A stretch of 64,000 nucleotides of DNA from Allopontixanthobacter sediminis (GTDB lineage: Bacteria; Pseudomonadota; Alphaproteobacteria; Sphingomonadales; Sphingomonadaceae), in contig NZ_WTYL01000003.1 in assembly GCF_009828115.1 (NCBI RefSeq), positions 444,501-508,500 of the forward strand, written 5' to 3'. Both the position numbers and the translations under genes were made by a program. How positions within the stretch are numbered: the first letter of the stretch is position 1; every line of letters begins with the position of its first letter. The notes beneath the pieces were generated by a model that saw only the letters and a program-made list of their open reading frames with translations, was not told where the DNA came from and did not search any database. Positions 17,204-25,732 of the stretch are shown piece after piece.

Positions 17204-18315
17204 CAAATTCGACCCAAGCTGAAACAGAAGCCGAGATGGTTCCGGACGAAACACCTGCTACCAAGCACGAAACGGGTTGGTCGCCCAATCCTTCGCGCCG
17301 CCGGATCGGTGTTGCCGTTGTGGTTATCCTCCTCGGCGTGCTCGCCGCGCTATTTTCCTGGGGCCTGCCACCGTTCGGAGGCGGGGACGAGACGACCAAT
17401 AACGCTTACGTCCGGGGACGCACGACGGTCGTCAGTCCCCAGGTCGGCGGCTACCTGGTCGAAGTGCCGGTGATGGACTTCCAGCGGGTGAAAGAGGGCG
17501 ATCTGCTCGCTCGCATTGACAGCGCGCCCTTTCAGGCAAAGGTCCAGCAGGGCGCGGCCAACACCGCGGCCCAGCGGGCCACGCTTGCGAACAGCGCGCA
17601 GAGCCTGCGTTCGGCTCAGGCACAACTCGAACTGCAGGATGCTGCCGTGGCGGCGGCGCGCGCAGGATTGCAGAAGGCGCGGGCGGACATGAACCGCATT
17701 GCTGAACTGGTCGATGAAGGCTCGGTATCGCTGCGCGAACGTGACCAAGCCCGCGCGGCGCTGCAACAGGCGGAGGCTGGCGTCAGACAGGCGCAGGCAC
17801 AGCGCGTCATTGCGGTTGAAAACTTGCGTTCAGTCACTGTCGGGCGTGGTGCGCTGGAAGCGCAGGTTGAAGGAGCGGCAGCGACCGAGGGCCTCGCCGA
17901 ATTCGAATTGTCGCGCACCGAGATACGCGCCCCGCGTTCCGGCCGGTTAAGCGAAGTTACCGCGCGCGTGGGCCAGCTGGTCACTGCCGGGACCCAGCTC
18001 ATGTACGTCGTGCCTGATGATCTGTGGGTGGTCGCCAACTTCAAGGAATCGCAGACCGCGAAAATGGCGGTCGGCCAGCCCGCCACGCTGGAAATCGATG
18101 CACTTGGCGGCGTTGAACTCAAAGGTCGCGTGCAGAGCATCGCGCCTGCTGCCAGCAGCGAGTTCAGCTTGGTCAAGCCCGACACGGGGGCGGGCAATTT
18201 CGTCAAGGTGCCCCAGCGCATCGCAGTGCGCATTGTCCTCGATGAGGGACAGCAAGCGGCCAGACGTCTGGGTCCAGGCATGTCTGTCGTCGCGACTGTC
18301 CACTTGGAGCGTTGA
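17200..18315 (+). CDS. HlyD/EmrA-type membrane fusion protein
   Basis: A 371-residue periplasmic adaptor. One membrane anchor (IGVAVVVILLGVLAALFSW) at about residues 28-47 is followed by NNAYVRGRTTVVSPQVGGYL, the first half of the lipoyl domain. An alanine-rich coiled-coil hairpin occupies about residues 105-220. The second lipoyl half contains ELSRTEIRAPRSGRL, and a beta-barrel segment reads DLWVVANFKESQT. It links the MFS pump to the outer-membrane channel. It overlaps the mfs gene by four bases. Confidence 0.9.
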   Translation: MTNSTQAETEAEMVPDETPATKHETGWSPNPSRRRIGVAVVVILLGVLAALFSWGLPPFGGGDETTNNAYVRGRTTVVSPQVGGYLVEVPVMDFQRVKEGDLLARIDSAPFQAKVQQGAANTAAQRATLANSAQSLRSAQAQLELQDAAVAAARAGLQKARADMNRIAELVDEGSVSLRERDQARAALQQAEAGVRQAQAQRVIAVENLRSVTVGRGALEAQVEGAAATEGLAEFELSRTEIRAPRSGRLSEVTARVGQLVTAGTQLMYVVPDDLWVVANFKESQTAKMAVGQPATLEIDALGGVELKGRVQSIAPAASSEFSLVKPDTGAGNFVKVPQRIAVRIVLDEGQQAARRLGPGMSVVATVHLER

Positions 18316-18320
18316 AGGTT

Positions 18321-19718
18321 ATGCGCAAATCTTTCGCTCTGCTAACCGCAACCGCATTGGCTCTCTCTGCCTGCGCGCCCGCGCTGCAGGAGGCCCCACT
18401 CGGTGCCGCGGCTTCTCCGCCGACCGAATGGCGCACCAGCCTTGAGGTCACTGCTACGGTCGACAGGGACTGGTGGAACAGCTTTGGCGACCCACAGCTA
18501 TCGTATCTCGTCGGGCAGTCGCGGCTCAATAATCCCGATGTGCAGGTTGCCGCGGCCCGCGTCGAGGAAGCGCGTGCGACAGAGATGGGTTCGCGCGGCT
18601 ACCTGCTTCCTTCGGTGGGCGTCGGCGTGGAAGGCGGCGTTCAGCGCGAGGTCTCTCCTTTCGGCCAGGCCCGAACTACCGTCGCCGCGCAGCCCGCTTT
18701 CCGAGCCTCATACGAAGTCGATCTGTTCGGCAAGAACGCCGCGCGCGTGAGTGCAGCAAAGGCAAGCCTTGCGGCGAGCGCTGCCGACGAAGAGACCGCG
18801 CGCCTTTCGGTGAGCGCGGCGGCCGCAAGCGGCTACATTACCCTGCTGGCGCTCGACAAGCGGCTGGAAGTGCTCGAAGCGACACTGGAAGCGCGCGGCC
18901 AAGCCCGAAAATTCGCGCGCGACCGGGCCGAAGTCGGCTATACTTCGCAGCTCGAATTGCGGCAGGCAGATGCAGAATATCAAGCCACCGCGCAGCTTGT
19001 CCCGCAATTGAAAACGCAAATTGCGCGTCAGGAAAATGCCCTATCGGTCCTGACCGGCGAACTGCCCGGCGCGATCAAGAGAGGAGGAACGCTGGAGAGG
19101 CTGCGCCGTCCCTCTGCCCCGGCGACCCTGCCTTCCGAGCTGCTTCGGCGCCGTCCCGATGTTGCGGCTGCGGAATATCGCATCGCCGCAGCCGACGCGA
19201 AAATGCGCGTGGCCCGAGCCGATTTCATGCCCTCGATCAACCTCGGGGCGACTGCCGGACTTGCCGTGTCCGACCCTCTGGCCGATCCGATCAGTATCTG
19301 GTCGTTGGGAGGCAGCATTCTTGCGCCGATCTTCCAGGGCGGGAAACTTCAGGCCCAACTCGACGTGGCGACGGCGCAACGCGACCAGGCCGCCTGGGCC
19401 TATCGCTCGACCGTCCTCGACGCTTTCCGCGAAGTAGAGGATCGTATGGCGGTGCTCGCCAATCTGAAGCAGCAGGAGGTAGCGCTGGAAGGACAGAAGG
19501 CCGCCGTCGCGGATGCGCTTCGCCATGCGCGCAACCGCTACCGTGCGGGGTACACGCCCTATATCGAGCAGGTCGATGCACAGCGCGCTTTGCTGGGTGT
19601 GGAGTTGTCCCTAGTTCAGGTGAGAGCCGATGAATTGGCAACAATTGTAGGTCTCTACCAAGCAGTGGGAGGCGCTCCCAATGAATTAAACGTCGTACCG
19701 GACCAGGGCGCTCAATGA
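18321..19718 (+). CDS. Outer-membrane efflux lipoprotein, NodT/OprM family
   Basis: A TolC-like channel of about 465 residues. The lipobox LALSAC sits in the N-terminal signal peptide (RKSFALLTATALALSACAPA), so the mature protein should be acylated. DRDWWNSFGDPQL is the start of the channel repeat, and SELLRRRPDVAAAEYRIAAA is the typical second-repeat motif. GAAG-like turns and RVEEARATEM show the helical barrel. The frame allows a TTG at 18312, but the ATG at 18321 behind GAAGG is preferred. It completes the tripartite efflux system. Confidence 0.88.
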   Translation: MRKSFALLTATALALSACAPALQEAPLGAAASPPTEWRTSLEVTATVDRDWWNSFGDPQLSYLVGQSRLNNPDVQVAAARVEEARATEMGSRGYLLPSVGVGVEGGVQREVSPFGQARTTVAAQPAFRASYEVDLFGKNAARVSAAKASLAASAADEETARLSVSAAAASGYITLLALDKRLEVLEATLEARGQARKFARDRAEVGYTSQLELRQADAEYQATAQLVPQLKTQIARQENALSVLTGELPGAIKRGGTLERLRRPSAPATLPSELLRRRPDVAAAEYRIAAADAKMRVARADFMPSINLGATAGLAVSDPLADPISIWSLGGSILAPIFQGGKLQAQLDVATAQRDQAAWAYRSTVLDAFREVEDRMAVLANLKQQEVALEGQKAAVADALRHARNRYRAGYTPYIEQVDAQRALLGVELSLVQVRADELATIVGLYQAVGGAPNELNVVPDQGAQ

Positions 19719-19834
19719 TACTCTCCGGCAGATTTACAATCCGCAACGGGAGGCTTTCCAGATCAGGCATCCCGCGGCCAAAACCAGAACCTCGTCGTAC
19801 CATGCCCGCCTTCAGGCAATCGGCGGAGGACTCA

Positions 19835-19945
19835 AATGTCCGAAATCGGGGCGCGAAGCCGCCATCAGCATCCCCCGAAGAAGCCGACAAACAAACTCAT
19901 GATCCAATATTGGAAACCGGCCCTACAGTCATGTTGGCTTGCAGG
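19835..19945 (+). repeat. Intergenic repeat, copy 6 (internally deleted)
   Basis: Starts AATGTCCGAAATCGG and carries GCGCGAAGCCGCCATCAGCA, close to copy 1 at 1333-1353, then CCGAAGAAGCCGAC and TGGAAACCGGCCCTACAGTCA. The middle and tail are missing. Confidence 0.65.
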
Positions 19946-20312
19946 TAGATTATCGCCTTAATGAATCAGTCTGATGCTCCACACCAAACCGGATCTACGC
20001 CTTCAAGGTCACAGGGCTTGCCTGAGATTTCTGAGTATTAAGAAAGCCGGCCAATGGCTCGCAAGCATTGCGTGTCGGAGCAAATGTCCAGCTTATACTG
20101 AGCTTCGCCGAGTAGAGTTCAGAATCATCGATTACGTCCCACCGCAATGCCGTAAATCCCATCATAACTATCTGAATTATGTAGACAGGATTTTTGTCAG
20201 TTACGCATTCGCGATTGACCCTGATCGGCATCAGATTATCGCAGGAATTGCGGTCTGTTTTCATTTGGATTGCTGGAGAGAGTTTCACTCAAACTTGTGA
20301 GAGGGGCGCCAT
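19946..20312. other. Spacer upstream of the DUF4403 gene
   Basis: A relatively AT-rich stretch holding the presumed DUF4403 promoter. The open frames here have no coding character that I can support, and no RNA gene is evident. Confidence 0.35.
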
Positions 20313-21791
20313 GTGAGAAAAGTTGCGCTGACGACCGCAGCCGTGCTGCTTGTAATTTTCGTCGGCTTTGGGCTCCTTCGTGATCGTGGCAATATCTCGA
20401 ACGAGGCACCTCCGCGGTCCAACGAAGAGTTTGTCGGCCAAGTAGGTCAATCGACCATAAGTCTGCCAGTTGGTGCTGATTTAACAAGGCTATCGAAAAA
20501 TCTCGAGCGGGAAATCCCCACACAGCTCTGGTCCGTTGACAGACCCGAGCAGGTCTGTGTCCCTTCGAAGAAGGTAAAAGTCCTGGTCGTCAAATTGAAG
20601 ACCCCGAACATTAAATGTCGAATTGTCGGCGAGGTCACCCGCGGCAAGATCAGCGTTACCGGACGCGGCAAGGATATTTTTGCGACGATGCCGGTTTCCG
20701 CTACGATCCGCGCCAAGGATATCGGGGGAATTTTAAAGCAGGAAACAGCCCAGGCGCGAGCCGTTGTGCGAGTTAAATTGCGTTTAAATGTCTCTCAACA
20801 ATGGACCGTCAGCGGCAAAGTGGACATCGACTATAATTGGACGGATTCTCCGCACCTTGATTTTCTTGGTCAGCGTATCGATTTGAGCAACGCTGCTGAT
20901 GCCAAATTACAAGCAGTCGTTGCCAAGTTCGAAAAGTCCTTGGCAAGCGAACTGTCCAAATTGCCGCTGCGAAGCGAGGCAGAGGCAGCTTGGAATTCTG
21001 CGTTTACGTCAATAATTCTTAACGAGAAAAACCCGCCGGTTTGGATGCGGGTGACCCCGGAAGAAGTCCATTACAGTGGATATGAGATTGAAAATGGCAG
21101 GCTAAGCCTTCGATTGAGGCTCACAGCAAAGACAGAAACCTTCGTCGGTGATCGTCCATCTGACCCCGCACGCGTGCCTCTACCGCCGCTTGTGCAAAGT
21201 GACGCCGCCGCCAATACATTCAGACTAAACATTCCTGTGATTGCTGACTATCGTACATTGGAACCGATACTGGCACGCGCACTAGCCAGACGCGAAAAGC
21301 AACCGTTCGATCTTCCAAGTATCGGACTGGTTATGGCGAAATTCGATAAAGTGACCATGTATGCCACAGGCAAAGACAAGATTGCTGTCGGGCTGAAATT
21401 TAGTGCCACGACAGCGGCAGGAACCCGGTCCAGGGGAACCGTGTGGTTTACCGCAACGCCGGTCAACAAACCAAATAGCGCCGCGGTGAGTTTTACCGAT
21501 CTTCAGGTCAGCGGAGTCACCGACTCCTTAAGCGCCAACCTTCTCTTGGAATTGGCTAATTCTCCTGGGTTATCTGAGCTGATCGCCAATGAACTGAGGC
21601 AGAATTTCGCGAATGATTTTCGCTCTCTCCGCTCCAAAATCGATGTAGCATTGGCACATAGACAAGATGGCAATCTCAGCATTGCGGCAAACATTACTGA
21701 CATCCAAACTGGGAGGCTGAAGGCAACGGGTGCTGGGCTCTACCTTCCCGTGGTGATACGCGGCACTGCGCGGGTGCAAATACGCCAGTAA
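20313..21791 (+). CDS. DUF4403 family protein, membrane anchored
   Basis: A 492-residue protein starting at a GTG behind GAGAGGGG (the nearby ATG at 20311 is out of frame and stops at once). One N-terminal hydrophobic segment (VALTTAAVLLVIFVGFGLL) anchors or exports it. The rest is rich in beta strands, with IPVIADYRTLEPILARAL and ARVQIRQ at the end, as in the DUF4403 family. These are large envelope proteins of unknown function. The gene is monocistronic as far as can be seen. Base composition is a little more AT-rich than in the efflux operon. Confidence 0.8.
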   Translation: MRKVALTTAAVLLVIFVGFGLLRDRGNISNEAPPRSNEEFVGQVGQSTISLPVGADLTRLSKNLEREIPTQLWSVDRPEQVCVPSKKVKVLVVKLKTPNIKCRIVGEVTRGKISVTGRGKDIFATMPVSATIRAKDIGGILKQETAQARAVVRVKLRLNVSQQWTVSGKVDIDYNWTDSPHLDFLGQRIDLSNAADAKLQAVVAKFEKSLASELSKLPLRSEAEAAWNSAFTSIILNEKNPPVWMRVTPEEVHYSGYEIENGRLSLRLRLTAKTETFVGDRPSDPARVPLPPLVQSDAAANTFRLNIPVIADYRTLEPILARALARREKQPFDLPSIGLVMAKFDKVTMYATGKDKIAVGLKFSATTAAGTRSRGTVWFTATPVNKPNSAAVSFTDLQVSGVTDSLSANLLLELANSPGLSELIANELRQNFANDFRSLRSKIDVALAHRQDGNLSIAANITDIQTGRLKATGAGLYLPVVIRGTARVQIRQ

Positions 21792-22310
21792 ATTCTAGCG
21801 AGGGACCAAAATGCCATGCCTTTGGCTCCTCCGGTCAAGGGTAATCGACTAAACGTCACCGTTGACACGACCGGCAACGCTACCTCGCAATCAAAAAAGA
21901 GGCAGCCCCTCGCTAGAAGAGCTGCCCCTGAAGTCGAGGAGCTCTTTGCATCACTGCCCAGAGCCCTTCGGGTCGCGGGTCGTACATACACACGGTTCCA
22001 GCGATTCCCGTTGTAATTACGCGACAATACTTACTTATGTTGGTAAGATATAGAGCGATCAATCAGCCGCTTGGCCTTCCGCTACCTGCGGGTGCGCCGA
22101 CGATGATGGGAGTGCGCGGTCTACTAGGCTCGCGGCCAACTGAGCCGAGCCTCAGCGAACGGGGTCGCGATATCCACCCTCAGTTCAACATGACAAGCAG
22201 CCTCAATGCTCACATCTCGTGAGAGTCGAATGACTGCCTTTGCGATCGCCTTGATGCATCAGGAACGTCTACCGTTTGGGATCGAAGCAGACACGCCAGG
22301 TTGGCGTGTT
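21792..22310. other. Spacer, weak hairpin only
   Basis: GGCAGC (21901-21906) and GCTGCC (21921-21926) can pair around a 14-base loop, with six A just before on the plus strand. Nothing else is recognised; short open frames here look random. Confidence 0.35.
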
Positions 22311-22470
22311 AAACGTCCGCTATCCCACTCTGCTCCATAAAAGGAGACGTTTCGGTATGTCGGCGTACCCGGAACTGCAGATTTGTAGCGGGCGCGGCGA
22401 TCCTTTCTCTATCGACGACCGACGCCAGTGTGGCTGCATTCGCTCGCCCATCCGAACCGCTGCAATGTTG
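22311..22470 (+). repeat. Intergenic repeat, copy 7 (variant form)
   Basis: Begins AAACGTCCGCTATCC and shares with copy 5 the blocks CGGAACTGCAGATTTGTA, CTATCGACGACCGACG and CAGTGTGGCTGCATTCGC. The common tail blocks are absent or unrecognisable. Confidence 0.65.
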
Positions 22471-22822
22471 GCAGTTACAGATTGCTTCCCTTCACGGAGA
22501 GGCAGTTGCATGGTGTGGCGATCGCAGAAATAAAGGGTTGGTGCTGCTCGCTGCTTTCATTTTGTGAACGAGGGTGGGCGTAAGTTTTTCGCTGAGTGTT
22601 AGTGCTGCAATTCTGTCTAGAGAACGTGCGCTTTAAAAATGATCTACTACACTGCCGATCTTGATTGAGCCTTAGTGCTACGAAATCCATTCAAAATCGA
22701 TCAAACATTTGGGAGCATTTTTCGCTTAGCACATTGAAACATGGTAGTTTATTTGGACTTGCGAAATTTAGCGGAAATTCATAAGTCTTGTCGCCTTGTC
22801 CGGATGACTGGGAGGGTGCACA
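22471..22822. other. Spacer upstream of the PAS fragment gene
   Basis: An AT-rich stretch of about 350 bases with no recognised feature apart from the ribosome site GGGAGGG at 22810-22816 for the TTG start at 22823. Confidence 0.35.
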
Positions 22823-23245
22823 TTGTACCAGTTGCTGCAAACCCTCCATGCCGATCTGCATGAGGGTCTTCGTGAAACTATCGAGGGACTTGCAAAAACA
22901 GGCGGACTGGTCAGTCTTGACCGCGCTGATCTGTGGGAACTGCTTGATCAAATACCTGTCGCGATAATGATGAGCAATGACCCTGGCTGCGAAGAGATTC
23001 TCGGAAATCTCGCCGCCAACGCTCTTCTAAGAATTCCGCGCGGCGGCAACCTTTCACAAAGCGCACCGTCCCAAGACGTGCCAGGATTTCGAGTTTATCA
23101 GGCGTCCCGGCTCATACCTCCCGAAGAACTACCGATGCAGCTCGCAGCCGCGACCGGGCTAACGGTAACGCGATCCGAATGCAGGATACGATTCGACGAT
23201 GGCCACACGATATTCCTTGCGGGCCACACCATACCGCTGCGATAA
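22823..23245 (+). CDS. PAS-domain fragment of a sensor kinase
   Basis: A 140-residue protein with a TTG start, supported by GGGAGGG six bases upstream. Segments LWELLDQIPVAIMMSNDPGC, NLAANALLRIPRGGNLS and LAAATGLTVTRSECRIRFDD match the N-terminal PAS module of HWE-type kinases in sphingomonads. The protein stops just after AGHTIPLR, where those kinases normally continue with a regulatory linker and kinase core. It is therefore either a truncated kinase or a stand-alone sensor. An HWE kinase follows 147 bases downstream, so functional cooperation is possible but unproven. Confidence 0.65.
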   Translation: MYQLLQTLHADLHEGLRETIEGLAKTGGLVSLDRADLWELLDQIPVAIMMSNDPGCEEILGNLAANALLRIPRGGNLSQSAPSQDVPGFRVYQASRLIPPEELPMQLAAATGLTVTRSECRIRFDDGHTIFLAGHTIPLR

Positions 23246-23392
23246 CGGCCTTCTGTGAAAGTTCTGTTGCCATGATCTGCACGTGCCAAAATATTAGGCG
23301 ACATAGGCTGGCGAAGTCAGAGATTGCTGGCTTCCCTTGTGGTTGATTCGCCAAGCGAATTAGGTCCCACAGCGAGTCCCCATAGCTACAGA

Positions 23393-24343
23393 ATGGTCGA
23401 TTTCGATATTGAGTCGGCGGCGTTCCTCGAGAGTGTGTTGAACGCCAGCAGTGACTGTATCAAGGTGCTGTCACTACAGGGCAAGTTGTTGTTCATGAAC
23501 AACGGCGGGCTGAACGTTATGGAAGTTGATGATTTCAACACCGCGCAAGGCTGTGACTGGACATCCTTTTGGGCTGGCGAGAATCATCCGTTGGCGCTTG
23601 GTGCCCTTGAGGCTGCAAAAGCGGGCCAGACCGGTAAATTCACAGGGATGGCAAACACCCTGCGCGGCAATCCCCGCTGGTGGGACGTAACGGTTACGCC
23701 GATCTTTGGTCAAGGCGGAGCGAGCCCAAGCCACCTTCTTTCGATTTCGCGGGACATAACCGAGGCAAAAGAAGCCCAAACCCGGCGGGAGTTGCTCACC
23801 GAAGAACTTGACCATCGTGTTCGGAACCTCCTTGCAGTAGTCTCAGCAATTGCGGCGCAAACCTTTGCGGCTCTTGATCGCAGCAGTCTTGCTGCGTTCA
23901 CCGCACGTTTGGTTGCGTTAGGCAATGCCCAAGGTTTGCTTGTTCAAACCGCCTGGCAATCGGCTTCGATACACGACGTAGTCGACAAGGCATTGAAGCC
24001 GCACGCGCCGGAAGAACGTGCGCACTGCTCTGGGCCTGAAGTCCCATTGTCTGCGAAGGAAGCACTGGCCTTGGCGCTGGCCGTTCACGAACTTGCCACG
24101 AACGCGACAAAATACGGTGCATGGTCAAATTCCTGCGGAAAAGTCGAGGTCCGTTGGACAGTAACTGATCGCGAACTTAGGTTCTTCTGGAACGAAAGCG
24201 GCGGTCCAGAGGTTCAAGCTCCGACCCGTACCGGCTTCGGCTCGCGAATTCTGGATCGCAATCTTGCAAGCGAGTTCCGAGGCAAGGTAGAGGCAGACTA
24301 CTGTCACAGCGGACTTAGATTCACACTTATCGCCCCACGTTGA
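23393..24343 (+). CDS. PAS-HWE histidine kinase
   Basis: About 316 residues from the ATG at 23393; the frame is open from a TTG at 23324. An N-terminal PAS domain (FLESVLNASSDCIKVLSLQG to LLSISRDITEAKEA) is followed by the phospho-acceptor box EELDHRVRNLLAVVSAIAAQ, the ATP-binding N-box LAVHELATNATKYGAWS, and FFWNESGG, the W-x-E signature that names the HWE class. No membrane segment is present, so it senses a cytoplasmic signal, perhaps light or redox through the PAS pocket, which is unknown. A CheY-like gene follows after 45 bases and is the likely partner. Confidence 0.88.
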   Translation: MVDFDIESAAFLESVLNASSDCIKVLSLQGKLLFMNNGGLNVMEVDDFNTAQGCDWTSFWAGENHPLALGALEAAKAGQTGKFTGMANTLRGNPRWWDVTVTPIFGQGGASPSHLLSISRDITEAKEAQTRRELLTEELDHRVRNLLAVVSAIAAQTFAALDRSSLAAFTARLVALGNAQGLLVQTAWQSASIHDVVDKALKPHAPEERAHCSGPEVPLSAKEALALALAVHELATNATKYGAWSNSCGKVEVRWTVTDRELRFFWNESGGPEVQAPTRTGFGSRILDRNLASEFRGKVEADYCHSGLRFTLIAPR

Positions 24344-24388
24344 GGCGTTATATCAGCGTCTGGCTTCGGTCCGGCCCAAGGAACCGAC

Positions 24389-24784
24389 ATGTCCGATTTG
24401 CCTGTTTGCCGACAATCGATCCTCGTGGCTGAGGATGAATCGCTAATCCGAATGCTGATGGTGGATACATTCGAAGATGCAGGATACACGGTGATTGAGG
24501 TAGGTACCGGCGATGCCGGTATCCACATCTTGGGACAAGGTCAGACTATCGTGGGCCTTGTTACCGACATCGACATGCCCGGAGATGTCGACGGTTGTGC
24601 CTTGGCTCGAGTCACGCGTGTTCATTATCCCGATGCAGCTATTCTGGTCGTTTCAGGTAATGGGGAACCAACGCCCAAGAGCCTTCCTGACGGCGCCGAG
24701 TTTATCGCTAAACCTTATGATATTGACGACGTACTGAGGAGACTCGAGATGTTACTGGCGCCGGCCACGCGCGTCGGAACCTAA
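24389..24784 (+). CDS. Single-domain response regulator (CheY-like)
   Basis: A 131-residue receiver without output domain. Acidic pair in VAEDESLIRML, phosphorylation Asp in LVTDIDMPGDVDG, the Thr/Ser switch in LVVSGNGE and the Lys in FIAKPYDIDDVL are all in place. The ATG follows AAGGAACCGAC. Located 45 bases after the HWE kinase, it is the probable phosphorylation target. Output must be through protein contacts. Confidence 0.88.
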   Translation: MSDLPVCRQSILVAEDESLIRMLMVDTFEDAGYTVIEVGTGDAGIHILGQGQTIVGLVTDIDMPGDVDGCALARVTRVHYPDAAILVVSGNGEPTPKSLPDGAEFIAKPYDIDDVLRRLEMLLAPATRVGT

Positions 24785-24960
24785 CTGACATCGTCACGTG
24801 CTCGTCATCTGCGCCATTCCGAAGCCATCTGCCTCTGTGTTCTTTGCGTAGAGCGAGTAGCGGAACGCTATTGCGTATGTCGTAAGCAATACGAAGGGCT
24901 GTGACAGGGAAGCAAATCGAACGACAGGCGCCGCTGCCTCATGGAGGTCCACTGAGCGCC

Positions 24961-25515
24961 TCAAACCTGTCGCTTCACTTGCTCTTCTGCTGGACCATCC
25001 CGGCAATCGACCTCACGCATGACTTCTTCCGAGACCCTGGTTTCACCAGAGAGAATGGAGATGTCGCCAGTGCTCTCCAACACCATGCAGCGGACGTCGG
25101 TGAAGTCCTTTATGTCAGCGCTTCTTAGCTTGTAGAGAATATCGCTTTCTGCAACGCGCGTCCTGCGCAAGGCTTCCTGCAAGATCTTTCCATCATACAT
25201 CAGCATGATGGGATCGTTTTCTATTAGAAGCTGGAACCGGCGCGATCGGCGGCGCAATCGGGCAAGTACCAATTGGGCGACCAGCAACCCGCCGATTGCA
25301 GACAAGGCCTGGACCAGCGCGCTCCAGTCGGTTGTCGTCGCGGCGGCCGCCAGCAATGAGCCGGTAGCCAGGGTGACGACGAAGTCAAAGGATGTCATCT
25401 TCGAGAAGGAGCGCAAACCGACCAGCCGCACAAGAACGATGATCCAGACAAGAGCGATGACGCCGAGGAGTACCCCTCGAACAATCGCTTCTGGAAACTC
25501 GGAAAGTCCAAACAC
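24961..25515 (-). CDS. DUF421 (YetF-like) membrane protein
   Basis: An inner-membrane protein with three hydrophobic segments (AIVRGVLLGVIALVWIIVL, FVVTLATGSLLAA, LSAIGGLLVAQLVLA) followed by a soluble domain with the DUF421 pattern: PIMLMYDGKILQEALRRTRV and RCMVLESTGDISIL. The frame is open to a TTG at 25599, but a GTG at 25515 with GGAG upstream gives the length normal for the family. The role of DUF421 is unknown; YetF and YdfR are spore or envelope proteins in Bacillus. It stands on the opposite strand to the two-component pair. Confidence 0.78.
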   Translation of the reverse strand: MFGLSEFPEAIVRGVLLGVIALVWIIVLVRLVGLRSFSKMTSFDFVVTLATGSLLAAAATTTDWSALVQALSAIGGLLVAQLVLARLRRRSRRFQLLIENDPIMLMYDGKILQEALRRTRVAESDILYKLRSADIKDFTDVRCMVLESTGDISILSGETRVSEEVMREVDCRDGPAEEQVKRQV

Positions 25516-25732
25516 GCCGCGTATGCTCCATATCGAGGAAAAGCATGAGCAGTTCCTCACGAATTCGCGCCCGGTTAAAGCAATGGAGGGAGGCCGCAAG
25601 CGCTTATCAGCCTGTTGTCACGCATGCGACGCGGAAGACCTTGTCGAGTGCCGAGATCCAATGCAGCCATTTACGGCTGACATGTTAAACTATGATCAGA
25701 TCGTCGCTGGTTACAAACTGAGGAAGCGCCAT

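Noticed and set aside
21893-21926. Hairpin with a T-run on the minus strand, terminator-like
   Set aside because: The stem is only six pairs with a 14-base loop, and no minus-strand gene ends there.
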